From Stappia sp. (GTDB lineage: Bacteria; Pseudomonadota; Alphaproteobacteria; Rhizobiales; Stappiaceae), in assembly GCF_040110915.1 (NCBI RefSeq), contig NZ_CP157793.1, forward strand, positions 2,864,939-2,928,938: a stretch of DNA of 64,000 nt. Reading direction: 5' to 3'. The notes beneath the pieces are model-generated. The model was not told the DNA's origin, ran no database searches, and saw only the letters and a program-made list of their open reading frames with translations. Positions 18,021-25,847 of this stretch are shown piece by piece. A program made the translations under genes and the position numbers. How positions within the stretch are numbered: position 1 is the stretch's first letter; each line of letters opens with the position of its first letter.

Positions 18021-18740
18021 TTACCCCGCCATCCGGGCCCGGATCTCCGCAAGCCCGAGCCGCTGGCGCCCGTCGCCATCGAAATTCGCCGGATCGAGCC
18101 AGGCCTCGAAGGCGCGTTTCACCGCCGGCCACTCCGCGTCGGTGATCGCGAACCACGCGGTGTCGCGGTTGCGGCCCTTGTAGACCGTGGCCTGGCGGAA
18201 GGTGCCTTCATAGACGAAGCTGAGCCGCTCCGCCGCCCTGCGCGAGGGCGCGTTGAGCGCGTCGCACTTCCATTCGTAGCGGCGATAGCCGAGTTCGTCG
18301 AAGACCCGGACCATCATCAGATACATGGCCTCGGTGGCCGCGACCGTGCGCTGCAGGGCCGGCGCGAAATTGATGTGCCCGACCTCGATCACGCCGTTGG
18401 CGCGGTCGATGCGCAGGAAGCTGGCGACGCCGAGCGGGCGCTGCGTCTCCGTCTCCACCACGACATGAAACAGCGGGTCGTCGCCGCAAAGCGTGTCGTC
18501 GGCGAAGCGGGCGAAGGCCCCGGCGCTGTCGAAGGGCCCATAGGGCAGATAGGTCCAGATCCTTCCCGCCCGGTCCTGCGCATAGGCGTCGAAGAGCGGG
18601 GCCGCGTGGCGGGCCGGGTCGAAGGGCTCCAGCCGGCAGCTGCGGCCCTGCATCATGGCGCGGGGCGGCGCGGCGCGCGGCGTCCAGTCGGGGACCGGCG
18701 CGCCGATCGGCTGTCCAAGGGCATTCTCGCGGGCGGTCAC
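18021..18740 (-). CDS. RimJ/RimL-like GNAT acetyltransferase
   Basis: A 239-residue acetyltransferase of the RimJ/RimL (Acetyltransf_3) type. Its pattern LGVASFLRIDRANGVIEVGHINFAPALQRTVAATEAMYLMM spans the beta4-alpha3 acetyl-CoA site, followed by YRRYEWKCDALNAPSRRAAERLSFVYEGTFRQA, the usual 'N-x-x-S-x-x-A-x-x-x-L-G/S-F' end motif. Members acetylate protein N-termini or small amines. The start is GTG at 18740 with an AAGGAG ribosome-binding site that forms the last unit of a 14-bp tandem repeat (18746-18786). The convergent neighbour is the HlyU-like gene, only 6 bp away. Confidence 0.87.
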   Translation of the reverse strand: MTARENALGQPIGAPVPDWTPRAAPPRAMMQGRSCRLEPFDPARHAAPLFDAYAQDRAGRIWTYLPYGPFDSAGAFARFADDTLCGDDPLFHVVVETETQRPLGVASFLRIDRANGVIEVGHINFAPALQRTVAATEAMYLMMVRVFDELGYRRYEWKCDALNAPSRRAAERLSFVYEGTFRQATVYKGRNRDTAWFAITDAEWPAVKRAFEAWLDPANFDGDGRQRLGLAEIRARMAG

Positions 18741-18745
18741 GGCGG

Positions 18746-18786
18746 CTCCTTTTTCAGGTTCCGTTTTTCAGGTTCCGTTTTTCAGG
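18746..18786 (-). repeat. Three 14-bp tandem repeats abutting a ribosome-binding site
   Basis: On the minus strand CCTGAAAAACGGAA occurs twice exactly (18786-18759), then a third, altered copy (CCTGAAAAAGGAG, 18758-18746) contributes the Shine-Dalgarno sequence of the acetyltransferase gene starting at 18740. Slippage here would change leader length and perhaps translation. Confidence 0.6.
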
Positions 18787-18917
18787 GCTCGGGCGGGACG
18801 CGGGCGGCATCCGCCCCGGGCATGTCCCGTCTGTAGCGAAGCGCGCGCGGCTGCGGAAGAGCCACCGCACATCCGGATCGCAGAGCCACCGCCGCGCGCC
18901 GGTCCCGCCCTCGCCGA

Positions 18918-18923
18918 TTGACC
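18918..18923 (+). promoter_or_regulatory. Possible -35 element (TTGACC) before pgsA
   Basis: TTGACC followed by TTTCCCG lies 74 bp before the pgsA ATG; the same 13 bases recur at 20430 before the exporter gene. The -10 at 17 bp spacing (TTGAAG) is poor, so this is a tentative promoter call. Confidence 0.3.
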
Positions 18924-18996
18924 TTTCCCGGCACACGTGGTTGAAGGATCGGCGGTTCGCTCGCGCTTTCCCGAAAAAAGGCAAGTCCACGTCTCC

Positions 18997-19569
18997 ATGT
19001 CGCGATCCCATGTCTGGAGCCTCCCCAACATCCTGACCTACGGGCGCATTCTGGCGGTTCCCGGGGTCATGGCCTGTTTCTACTTTCCCGGCAATACGGC
19101 ACGTTGGGTGGCACTCGGCATTTTCGTGATCGCCGCCATCACCGATTTCTTCGACGGCTATCTGGCCCGCGCCTGGCAGCAGCAGTCGCGCCTCGGGCAG
19201 ATGCTCGACCCGATCGCCGACAAGCTGCTGGTGGCCGTGTGCCTGCTGCTGCTGGTCGGCGCCGGCGATATCGGCGGCTGGTCAATGATCGCCGCCGCGA
19301 TCATCCTGTGCCGGGAGATCCTCGTCTCGGGCCTGCGCGAGTTTCTGGCCGATCTCCGGGTCAGCGTGCCCGTGACCCGGCTCGCCAAGTGGAAGACGAC
19401 GGTGCAACTCGTCGCCATCGCTCTGCTGCTGGCCGGCCCGGCCGGCGAGGCGGTGCTGCCGGGCACGCAGCTTGCCGGCCTCTCCGCCTTGTGGATCGCC
19501 GCCGTGCTGACGCTATATACCGGATACGACTATTTCCGCGCCGGGATCGGCCATCTGATCACCGAATAG
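18997..19569 (+). CDS. pgsA: CDP-diacylglycerol-glycerol-3-phosphate phosphatidyltransferase PgsA
   Basis: PgsA joins CDP-diacylglycerol and glycerol-3-phosphate to make phosphatidylglycerol phosphate in the inner membrane. The 190-residue protein holds the full CDP-alcohol phosphotransferase motif D-G-x2-A-R-x8-G-x3-D-x3-D: D53, G54, A57, R58, G67, D71, D75. Several membrane helices surround it. The N-terminus MSRSHVWSLPNILTYGRI fits the family, so ATG 18997 is preferred over an in-frame upstream start at 18937. It heads a compact group with moaD (30 bp gap) and moaE, an arrangement common in alphaproteobacteria. Confidence 0.95.
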   Translation: MSRSHVWSLPNILTYGRILAVPGVMACFYFPGNTARWVALGIFVIAAITDFFDGYLARAWQQQSRLGQMLDPIADKLLVAVCLLLLVGAGDIGGWSMIAAAIILCREILVSGLREFLADLRVSVPVTRLAKWKTTVQLVAIALLLAGPAGEAVLPGTQLAGLSALWIAAVLTLYTGYDYFRAGIGHLITE

Positions 19570-19599
19570 TGCGCGCGAGACACGGGAGGGACCGCGACA

Positions 19600-19851
19600 A
19601 TGCAGGTTCGCTATTTCGCCTGGGTGCGCGAACGCGTCGGGCAGGACTCCGAAACCATCGAGGTGCCGGACAATGTCACGACCGTTTCCGGCCTGATCGA
19701 CTGGCTGTCGGCGCGCGACGACGCGCATGCCGCCGCCTTTGCCAACAAGGATGCGATCCGCGTGGCGCTCGACCAGGAACATGTCGAGCAGGACGCGCCG
19801 CTTGGCCGCGCGCGCGAGATCGCCTTCTTTCCGCCGATGACCGGCGGCTGA
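19600..19851 (+). CDS. moaD: Molybdopterin synthase small subunit MoaD
   Basis: MoaD is a ubiquitin-like sulfur carrier; its C-terminal Gly-Gly is thiocarboxylated and donates sulfur to precursor Z within the MoaD2-MoaE2 molybdopterin synthase. The 83-residue product begins MQVRYFAWVRERVGQDSETIEV and ends FFPPMTGG with the required terminal GG. A GGGAGG ribosome-binding site precedes the ATG. It sits 30 bp after pgsA and 10 bp before moaE. Confidence 0.96.
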   Translation: MQVRYFAWVRERVGQDSETIEVPDNVTTVSGLIDWLSARDDAHAAAFANKDAIRVALDQEHVEQDAPLGRAREIAFFPPMTGG

Positions 19852-19861
19852 GGGCGCGCGC

Positions 19862-20353
19862 ATGGACGCCTCGACCGACATCGCGCCCCCGGTGACCGTC
19901 CGCATCCAGGCCGAGGATTTCGACGTCGCCCACGAAATCGCCCGGCTTTCGGCCGCCGACGGCGCGCGCAACGTCGGCGCGGTGGTCACCTTCACCGGCC
20001 TGTGCCGCGACGAGGACGGCCGGCTGGCCGCGCTCGAACTCGAACACTACCCGGGCATGGCGGAGGCGGAGATCCGCCGCATCGCCGAAAACGCCTGCGC
20101 GCGCTGGCCGATCACCGGCCTGACCGCGATCCACCGCTACGGCCGCATCGCACCGGGCGGCAACATCGTGCTCGTCGTGGCCGCCTCGCGCCACCGCCGC
20201 GCGGCCTTCGAGGCGGCGGAATTCCTCATGGACTATCTCAAAACCCGCGCCCCCTTCTGGAAGAAGGAACACCTGAACGACGGCACGGCCGGCGCCTGGG
20301 TCGATGCGCGCGACAGCGACACCGCGGACGCGGACCGCTGGGCGCGCTCCTGA
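19862..20353 (+). CDS. moaE: Molybdopterin synthase catalytic subunit MoaE
   Basis: The 163-residue MoaE subunit, partner of the gene just upstream. It shows VGAVVTFTGLCRDEDG, LELEHYPGMAE, RYGRIAPGGNIVLVVAASRHR and the catalytic-lysine segment DYLKTRAPFWKKEHL. The C-terminal extension past WVDAR is short and polar. The gene follows moaD by 10 bp. Molybdenum cofactor from this pathway would serve enzymes encoded elsewhere; none lies in the window. Confidence 0.95.
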   Translation: MDASTDIAPPVTVRIQAEDFDVAHEIARLSAADGARNVGAVVTFTGLCRDEDGRLAALELEHYPGMAEAEIRRIAENACARWPITGLTAIHRYGRIAPGGNIVLVVAASRHRRAAFEAAEFLMDYLKTRAPFWKKEHLNDGTAGAWVDARDSDTADADRWARS

Positions 20354-20429
20354 ACGCCGGCGTCGGCCGCGCTCCCGCACCGCCTCCCCGTGCGCGATTG
20401 GCCCGCATGAGGCATCCCGGCGCCGCGAC

Positions 20430-20454
20430 TTGACCTTTCCCGCGAACACGGGAA
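20430..20454 (+). promoter_or_regulatory. TTGACC with adjacent palindrome TTCCCG-N6-CGGGAA
   Basis: TTGACC (20430-20435) is followed one base later by the perfect palindrome TTCCCG-cgaaca-CGGGAA (20437-20454). A -35 hexamer with a dyad filling the spacer is the layout of MerR-type promoters, and the next gene (ATG 20524) encodes a drug-exporter-like protein. The -10 region is poor, so the call is tentative. Confidence 0.4.
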
Positions 20455-20523
20455 GTGTGCGGGGGATTGCGACTTCAGGTTTATCCGCTCCTTTTCAGGC
20501 ACATCATTTCAAGGGGGACGCGC

Positions 20524-21765
20524 ATGACTTCCGACACGTCCTCCGCTCCAGAACGCCTGCACCGGCTGGGACCGGTCGAATTCGTCGCCCTGATCGGGGC
20601 GCTGATGGCGCTCAACGCCTTTGCCATCGACATCATGCTGCCGGCGCTCGGCGACATCGGCGCCGCGCTGAACGTGCCCGACGACAACGACCGGCAGAAG
20701 GTCGTCCTGGTCTATCTGTTCGGCTTCGGCGCCGCGCAACTGATCTACGGCCCGCTGTCGGACCGCTACGGCCGGCGCCCGGTGCTGCTCGGCGGACTGG
20801 CGCTCTACGCCGCCGCCGGCGTGGTGAGCGTAATGGCGACCACCATGGACCAGCTGCTGCTGGCCCGCCTGCTGCAGGGCATCGGCTGCGCCGCGCCGCG
20901 TGTCGTCGCCATCTCCATCGTGCGCGATTGCTACGCCGGCGAACGCATGGGCCGCATCCTGTCGCTGACCATGATGGTGTTCATGACGGTGCCCATCATC
21001 GCGCCCTCGATCGGGCAGCTCGTGCTCTTCGTCGCCTCCTGGCGCGCGGTGTTCCTGCTGCTGACGCTCGGTGGGCTCGTCATGCTGGTCTGGAGCGCGC
21101 TGCGGCTCGGCGAAACCCTGCCGCCCGCGGCGCGGCGCCCGTTCGCCCCCGGCGCGCTGCTCGCGGCCTACCGCCGCACGCTGACCACCCGGATCGCCAT
21201 CGGCTACATGTGCGCGACCGGCGTCATCATCGGCGTGCTCTTCGCCTTCGTCGCCGCCGCCCAGCAGATCTTCACCGAGACCTTCGATCTCGGCCCCGCC
21301 TTCCCGGTCGTGCTGGCGATCTCGGGGGCCTCGCTCGCCGTCGCCTCCTACCTGAACGCCCGGCTGCTCGCGCGCTTCGGCCTGCGCCGGCTGTCGCATG
21401 GCGCGCTGATCGCCTTCGTCGTCATCGGCGCCCTGCAGGTGCTGGCCGCGCTGCTGGCCCCGCAGAGCGTGGTGCTGTTCACCGCCCTGACGGCGGCCAT
21501 GATGTTCAGCTTCGGCTTCGTCGGCCCGAGCTTCAATGCGCTGGCGCTGGAACCGCTCGGCGATATCGCCGGAACGGCCTCGTCGATGCTTGGCTTCATC
21601 ACCACCGCGGGCGGCGCGGTGATCGGTTTCGTCGTGGCGCAGACCTACGACGGCACGGTCCTGCCGATCGCCATCGGCTTCGCCGTGCTGGCGCTGACCG
21701 CGCTTGCCATCGTGGCGATCACGGAAGGCGGGCGGCTGTTCCGCTTTTCCGCCGCGCCGGGCTGA
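20524..21765 (+). CDS. Bcr/CflA-type multidrug MFS transporter
   Basis: A 413-residue major facilitator with about twelve membrane helices. Family marks are FAIDIMLPALGDI in helix 1 (the acidic residue typical of DHA1 drug exporters), the loop 2-3 motif YGPLSDRYGRRPVLLGG, and RLLQGIGCAAPRVVAISIVRD in helix 4, which is characteristic of Bcr/CflA. It should export drugs or metabolites with proton antiport. ATG 20524 follows a palindromic operator candidate by 70 bp, and a bidirectional terminator separates it from ilvE. Confidence 0.9.
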   Translation: MTSDTSSAPERLHRLGPVEFVALIGALMALNAFAIDIMLPALGDIGAALNVPDDNDRQKVVLVYLFGFGAAQLIYGPLSDRYGRRPVLLGGLALYAAAGVVSVMATTMDQLLLARLLQGIGCAAPRVVAISIVRDCYAGERMGRILSLTMMVFMTVPIIAPSIGQLVLFVASWRAVFLLLTLGGLVMLVWSALRLGETLPPAARRPFAPGALLAAYRRTLTTRIAIGYMCATGVIIGVLFAFVAAAQQIFTETFDLGPAFPVVLAISGASLAVASYLNARLLARFGLRRLSHGALIAFVVIGALQVLAALLAPQSVVLFTALTAAMMFSFGFVGPSFNALALEPLGDIAGTASSMLGFITTAGGAVIGFVVAQTYDGTVLPIAIGFAVLALTALAIVAITEGGRLFRFSAAPG

Positions 21766-21810
21766 TCGGTCACGCCGCGACACCCGACCCTCACCGCACC
21801 GGCAAGACAA

Positions 21811-21845
21811 AAGGCCCGCGCGGTTGCATCCGCGCGGGCCTTCTT
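21811..21845. terminator. Bidirectional terminator between convergent genes
   Basis: AAGGCCCGCGCGG, loop TTGCAT, CCGCGCGGGCCTT: a perfect 13-bp stem preceded by an A-rich and followed by a T-rich run. It serves the exporter gene (plus) and ilvE (minus). Confidence 0.88.
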
Positions 21846-21905
21846 CGATATCGTCGGCAGGCCGCTCGCCGCCTGCCGGTGCTTCTGCGGGGCGTAGGGG
21901 GACCG

Positions 21906-22808
21906 TCAGCCGGCCGCCGCCACCTTGCGCTGCGCTTCGGGAAGAACCTCCAGGTGGTAGTCGTCCATCAGCGTGCGCGTGATCGCGTCGACCTCGAAGC
22001 GATACGGCCCGATCTCGGAGACCGGCGTCACTTCGGCCGCTGTGCCGGTCAGGAAGCAGGCCTCGAAGCCCTCCATCTCCTCCGGCTGGATCGCGCGTTC
22101 GATCACCTCGAAGCCGCGCCGCTTGGCGAGATCGATCACCGTGCGCCGGGTGATCCCGTCGAGGAAGCAATCCGGCGTCGGCGTGTGGATCTTGCCGTCC
22201 TTGATGAAGAACACATTGGCGCCGGTGGCCTCCGCGATCTGGCCGCGCCAGTCGAGCATCAGCGCATCGGCGTAGCCCTTGCGCTCCGCCTCGTGCTTCG
22301 ACAGCGTGCAGATCATGTAGAGACCCGCCGCCTTGGAGCGGCAAGGCGCCGTCGCGGGATCGGGGCGGCGATACTGCGCCATGTCGAGGCGGATGCCCTT
22401 CAGCCGCTGCTCCGGATCGAAGTAGCTCGGCCATTCCCAGGCGGCGATCGCGAGATGGATCGTGTTCGACTGCGCCGACACGCCCATCATCTCGCTGCCG
22501 CGCCAGGCGACGGGGCGGACATAGGCGTCCACGAGTTTCATCCGCGACAGCAGCTCGCGCGTCGCCGCGTTGATGGTCTCGGCGCTGTAGGGGATCTCGA
22601 AACCGAGGATGTTGGCCGAATCGTGCAGACGCTGGGTGTGCTCCTCCAGCTTGAACACCTCGCCGCCATAGGCGCGTTCGCCCTCGAACACGCTGCTGGC
22701 GTAGTGCAGACCATGACTGAGCACGTGCAGCTTCGCGTCCGCCCAGGGCACGAACGCGCCGTCGTACCAGATTTCGCCTTGGAGTTGGTCAAAGGGCATA
22801 TGCGCCAT
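21906..22808 (-). CDS. ilvE: Branched-chain amino-acid aminotransferase
   Basis: A 300-residue class IV PLP aminotransferase, which interconverts Leu/Ile/Val and their 2-oxo acids with glutamate. It shows the start GEIWYDGAFVPWADAKLHVLSHGLHYASSVFEGERAY, the PLP lysine in the SKAAGLYM segment, EATGANVFFIKDGKI and FLDGITRRTVIDLA. The family length is normal. It is divergent from the MarR gene by 313 bp, a pairing often seen in this order. It ends at a bidirectional terminator. Confidence 0.94.
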   Translation of the reverse strand: MAHMPFDQLQGEIWYDGAFVPWADAKLHVLSHGLHYASSVFEGERAYGGEVFKLEEHTQRLHDSANILGFEIPYSAETINAATRELLSRMKLVDAYVRPVAWRGSEMMGVSAQSNTIHLAIAAWEWPSYFDPEQRLKGIRLDMAQYRRPDPATAPCRSKAAGLYMICTLSKHEAERKGYADALMLDWRGQIAEATGANVFFIKDGKIHTPTPDCFLDGITRRTVIDLAKRRGFEVIERAIQPEEMEGFEACFLTGTAAEVTPVSEIGPYRFEVDAITRTLMDDYHLEVLPEAQRKVAAAG

Positions 22809-23114
22809 GGTGCAGTCTCCCGCGGCCTGCTTGGGGGATCGTCCCCTCGTTTCGAATGTGTGGCGCGATCAGCCCGCGCCGATGTGTCAGATGTTCCGTC
22901 CGTCCGCTCCCGACCGGCTTTGCGCGCGGCGTGAAGTGTTTGTATGCTGCCGGCGCCGTTGACCACGCCGGCCATCGCAGGAAACCGCCGCGATGCCGTG
23001 ACCGGGAAGGACGCGCTCTGCTCGATCGCTCGACAACATCCAGAACGGATACCAGACGATGGCGTACGATCATTTCGCCAGAGACAGCCTACATGTAACA
23101 ATCGGTCGGAATTA

Positions 23115-23127
23115 AGTCAATATGACT
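23115..23127. promoter_or_regulatory. Palindrome AGTCA-ATA-TGACT over the MarR start codon
   Basis: A perfect 5-bp dyad with a 3-bp centre overlaps the ATG at 23122. MarR proteins usually bind such short palindromes at their own promoters, so autorepression is plausible. The rest of the 313-bp ilvE/MarR gap (22809-23114) holds no gene; it becomes AT-richer near 23090-23150. Confidence 0.45.
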
Positions 23128-23634
23128 GACATAAATTTCTCGACGTCCGAACCGGCGTCCTCCGCGGCGCGCCCGGCGCCTTCCGACGTCCCGATCGACC
23201 TGATCGAACTGCTGTTTTTCGCCTATCGCGATTTCACCTCCGATCCGGACGCGGCCCTTGCCGAATTCGGCTTCGGGCGCGCGCACCATCGGGTGCTGCA
23301 TTTCGTGAGCCGCAATCCGGGGCTGCGGGTCTCCGACCTGCTCGGCATCCTGCGGATCACCAAACAGAGCCTGGCGCGGGTGCTCAAGCAGCTTGTCGAG
23401 AAGCAATACATCGTCCAGGAGCCCGGCGCATCCGACCGGCGCGAGCGGTTGCTGTTCGCCACTCCGCGCGGCCAGGAGCTGGCGCTGCGGCTGATGCGGC
23501 TCCAGGCGAAGCGGATCCAGGCCGCCCTCGCCGCCCTGCCTCCGGAAAGCCGGGATGCGGCGCGACACTTCCTGTTCAACATGATCGATCCGGATCAGCG
23601 CGCGGAGGTCGCGCGACTGATCGAGCGCACTTGA
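23122..23634 (+). CDS. MarR family regulator (PetP-like)
   Basis: A 170-residue winged-helix regulator: recognition region GRAHHRVLHFVSRNPGLRVSDLLGILRITKQSLARVLKQLVEKQYI and the wing PGASDRRERLLFATPRG, typical of MarR. It is followed after 10 bp by an OmpR-type response regulator and then a histidine kinase. A MarR gene next to an OmpR-type gene is the layout of petP-petR of Rhodobacter capsulatus, so PetP is the nearest known relative by context; that is an inference. A short palindrome overlaps the start codon. Confidence 0.88.
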   Translation: MTDINFSTSEPASSAARPAPSDVPIDLIELLFFAYRDFTSDPDAALAEFGFGRAHHRVLHFVSRNPGLRVSDLLGILRITKQSLARVLKQLVEKQYIVQEPGASDRRERLLFATPRGQELALRLMRLQAKRIQAALAALPPESRDAARHFLFNMIDPDQRAEVARLIERT

Positions 23635-23644
23635 GGAGCCGCCC

Positions 23645-24409
23645 GTGACCGCCTCCCTCGCCGACAGCGCCCCGCGCCCTCCTGGCACGACAGACGGCCC
23701 GAAAGACCGCCCGAAGGCCGCGACGCCGGCGGACGACGCGCCGCACCTGCTGCTGGTCGACGACGACGCCCGCATCCGCGCCCTGCTCAAGCGCTTCCTG
23801 TCGGAAGCCGGTTTCCGCATCACCGTCGCCGCCAACGCGGCCCAGGCGCGGCGCCGGCTTGCCGGCCTCGACTTCGATCTGCTGGTCGTCGACGTGATGA
23901 TGCCGGGCGAGAGCGGGCTGGAGCTTGCCGCCGACCTGCGCAGCTCCGCCGACGTTCCGATCCTGATGCTGACGGCGCGCTCCGACGCGGCCGACCGCAT
24001 CGCCGGGCTCGAGGCGGGCGCCGACGACTATCTGGTCAAGCCCTTCGAACCGCGCGAACTGCTCTTGCGCATTCAGGCGATCCTGCGCCGGCGCACCGTG
24101 CCCGATCTGCCGCCGCCCGCCGATATCCGCTTTGGCCCCTTCGTGTTCGACGCCGCCCGCCGCGAACTCAAGCGCGGCGACACGCCCGTGCGCCTGACGG
24201 ACCGCGAAAAGGAAATCCTCGCCCTGTTCGCCGAAAAGCCGAACGACACTGTTCCACGCACCGAGATCGTCGGCGACGGCAGCGGCCTCGGAGAGCGCAC
24301 CGTCGACGTCCAGATCAACCGGCTGCGGCGCAAGATCGAGGCCGACCCGGGCAATCCGCTCTATCTGCAGACGGTGCGCGGGATCGGATACCGCCTCGTA
24401 TGCGACTGA
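23645..24409 (+). CDS. OmpR family response regulator (PetR-like)
   Basis: A 254-residue two-component regulator. The receiver domain (about 34-150) has the acidic pocket D39-D40-D41, phospho-acceptor D83 in VVDVMMPG, the Thr in MLTARSD and the Lys in LVKPFEP. The C-terminal winged helix (about 160-253) ends with GIGYRLVCD. The start is GTG at 23645; the first 30 residues are a disordered Pro/Ala/Asp-rich leader, so a later start cannot be excluded. It overlaps the kinase gene by 10 bases. In Rhodobacter the related PetR is encoded beside the bc1 genes; here the bc1 operon is in the same window but 27 kb away. Confidence 0.92.
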   Translation: MTASLADSAPRPPGTTDGPKDRPKAATPADDAPHLLLVDDDARIRALLKRFLSEAGFRITVAANAAQARRRLAGLDFDLLVVDVMMPGESGLELAADLRSSADVPILMLTARSDAADRIAGLEAGADDYLVKPFEPRELLLRIQAILRRRTVPDLPPPADIRFGPFVFDAARRELKRGDTPVRLTDREKEILALFAEKPNDTVPRTEIVGDGSGLGERTVDVQINRLRRKIEADPGNPLYLQTVRGIGYRLVCD

Positions 24410-25827
24410 CGCGCCGCCTGCAGGCCGCCCTGCGCCGCGTGGCGCCCCCCGTCATCGCCGCCCCGCTGGAGCGCGCGCTGGACATCCTGTCGACGCCCTA
24501 TCGCGCGCTGGCCAAGGCGCTCTACAAGCGCAGCCCCAAGGGGCTCTTCAGCCGCACGCTGCTGATCATCGTCGCGCCCATCGTCGTGATGCAGGGCGTC
24601 CTCGGTTTCGTCTTCATGGAACGCCACTACGATCTCGTGACCCAGCGCCTGTCCGAGGCGATCGTCGGCGAGATCGCCTTTCTGGTCGACGTGCTCGAGA
24701 CCTATCCCCAGGAGGACGGCTATGTCGCCTTCACCGACATGGCACGCGACTCGCTCGACCTGAGCGTGACGGTGCTGCCGCCCGATCCCCTTCCGCCGCC
24801 GCGCCCCAAGCCCTTCTTCGGGATCCTCGACCTCTATCTGTCGGAACAGATCAGCCAGAAGATCGGCCGCCCCTTCTGGATCGACACGGTCGGCCGCTCC
24901 AGCTTCGTGGAGATCCGCATCCAGCTCGACGCCCGCGTGCTGCGCGTCATCGCCCGGCGCAGCCAGACCTATGCGTCGAACTCGCATATCTTCATCGTCT
25001 GGATGGTCTCCACGTCGCTGGTGCTGGTGTTCATCGCCATGCTGTTCCTGCGCAACCAGACGCGGCCCGTGGAACGGCTGGCGACCGCCGCGGAGAGCTT
25101 CGGCAAGGGCCGGCCCATCGACGACTTCCGGCCGAGCGGCGCGCATGAGGTGCGCCGGGCCGCGCAGGCCTTCATCGAGATGCGCCGGCGGATCGAGCGC
25201 CAGATCGAACAGCGCACGGCAATGCTCGCGGGGGTCGGTCACGATCTGCGCACGATCCTCACCCGCTTCCGCCTTCAGCTCGCGCTTCTGGAGGACAGCG
25301 AGGAGGTGCGCGCGCTCCAGCACGATGTCGACGAGATGAAGACGATGCTGGAGGACTATCTCGCCTTCGCCCGCGGCGACGGCGACGAGCAGGCGCAGCC
25401 GACCGACATGGCGCTGGTCATCGAGGATCTGGAGGCGGAGGCGGAAATCCTCGACGCCGAGGTCACCTCGCACTACGCCGGCGAGCCGATGGTCACGCTG
25501 AAACCGATCGCCTTCAAGCGCGCGCTGACCAATCTGGTGACCAACGCCGCCCGCTTCGGCAATCGCGTGCGCATCAACGCCCAACACCAGGAGGGATGGC
25601 TGACCGTGCTCATCGAGGACGACGGGCCCGGCATTCCGGAAGACGCGCGCGAAAGCGTCTTCCGTCCGTTTCACCGGCTCGACAGCGCCCGCAACCAGGA
25701 TTCGGGCGGCAGCGGGCTGGGGCTGGCCATCGCCCGCGACGTGGTGCGCGGCCACGGCGGCGACATCGTGCTCGACGAAAGCCCCGCCCTCGGCGGCCTG
25801 CGCGCCCGCGTGCGCATTCCCGTATAG
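24400..25827 (+). CDS. EnvZ-like sensor histidine kinase
   Basis: A 475-residue membrane kinase, partner of the preceding regulator. Two membrane helices lie near 53-73 and 197-217, giving a periplasmic sensor region of about 120 residues with a Pro-rich stretch. A HAMP-like linker follows, then the phosphorylation site H281 in GVGHDLRTILTRF, the N-box NLVTNAARFG, DDGPGIP and the G2 region SGGSGLGLAI. The H-box has Ile where many kinases have Pro (HDLRT-I-L), as in alphaproteobacterial EnvZ-like proteins. An N-terminal cytoplasmic extension of about 50 basic residues is longer than in E. coli EnvZ. The signal is unknown. Confidence 0.92.
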   Translation: MRLTRRLQAALRRVAPPVIAAPLERALDILSTPYRALAKALYKRSPKGLFSRTLLIIVAPIVVMQGVLGFVFMERHYDLVTQRLSEAIVGEIAFLVDVLETYPQEDGYVAFTDMARDSLDLSVTVLPPDPLPPPRPKPFFGILDLYLSEQISQKIGRPFWIDTVGRSSFVEIRIQLDARVLRVIARRSQTYASNSHIFIVWMVSTSLVLVFIAMLFLRNQTRPVERLATAAESFGKGRPIDDFRPSGAHEVRRAAQAFIEMRRRIERQIEQRTAMLAGVGHDLRTILTRFRLQLALLEDSEEVRALQHDVDEMKTMLEDYLAFARGDGDEQAQPTDMALVIEDLEAEAEILDAEVTSHYAGEPMVTLKPIAFKRALTNLVTNAARFGNRVRINAQHQEGWLTVLIEDDGPGIPEDARESVFRPFHRLDSARNQDSGGSGLGLAIARDVVRGHGGDIVLDESPALGGLRARVRIPV

Positions 25828-25847
25828 CGCCAACGGCGTCGGCCGGG

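Noticed and set aside
18918..18960. CueR-type copper promoter before pgsA, because it also has TTGACCTT
   Set aside because: It lacks the N7-GGAAGG right arm; only the 13-mer shared with the exporter gene was kept as a weak signal.
20304..22934. An 876-codon open frame on the plus strand across the exporter and ilvE
   Set aside because: It is out of frame with the exporter and antisense to ilvE, both of which have clear homology. Long shadow frames are expected at this GC content.
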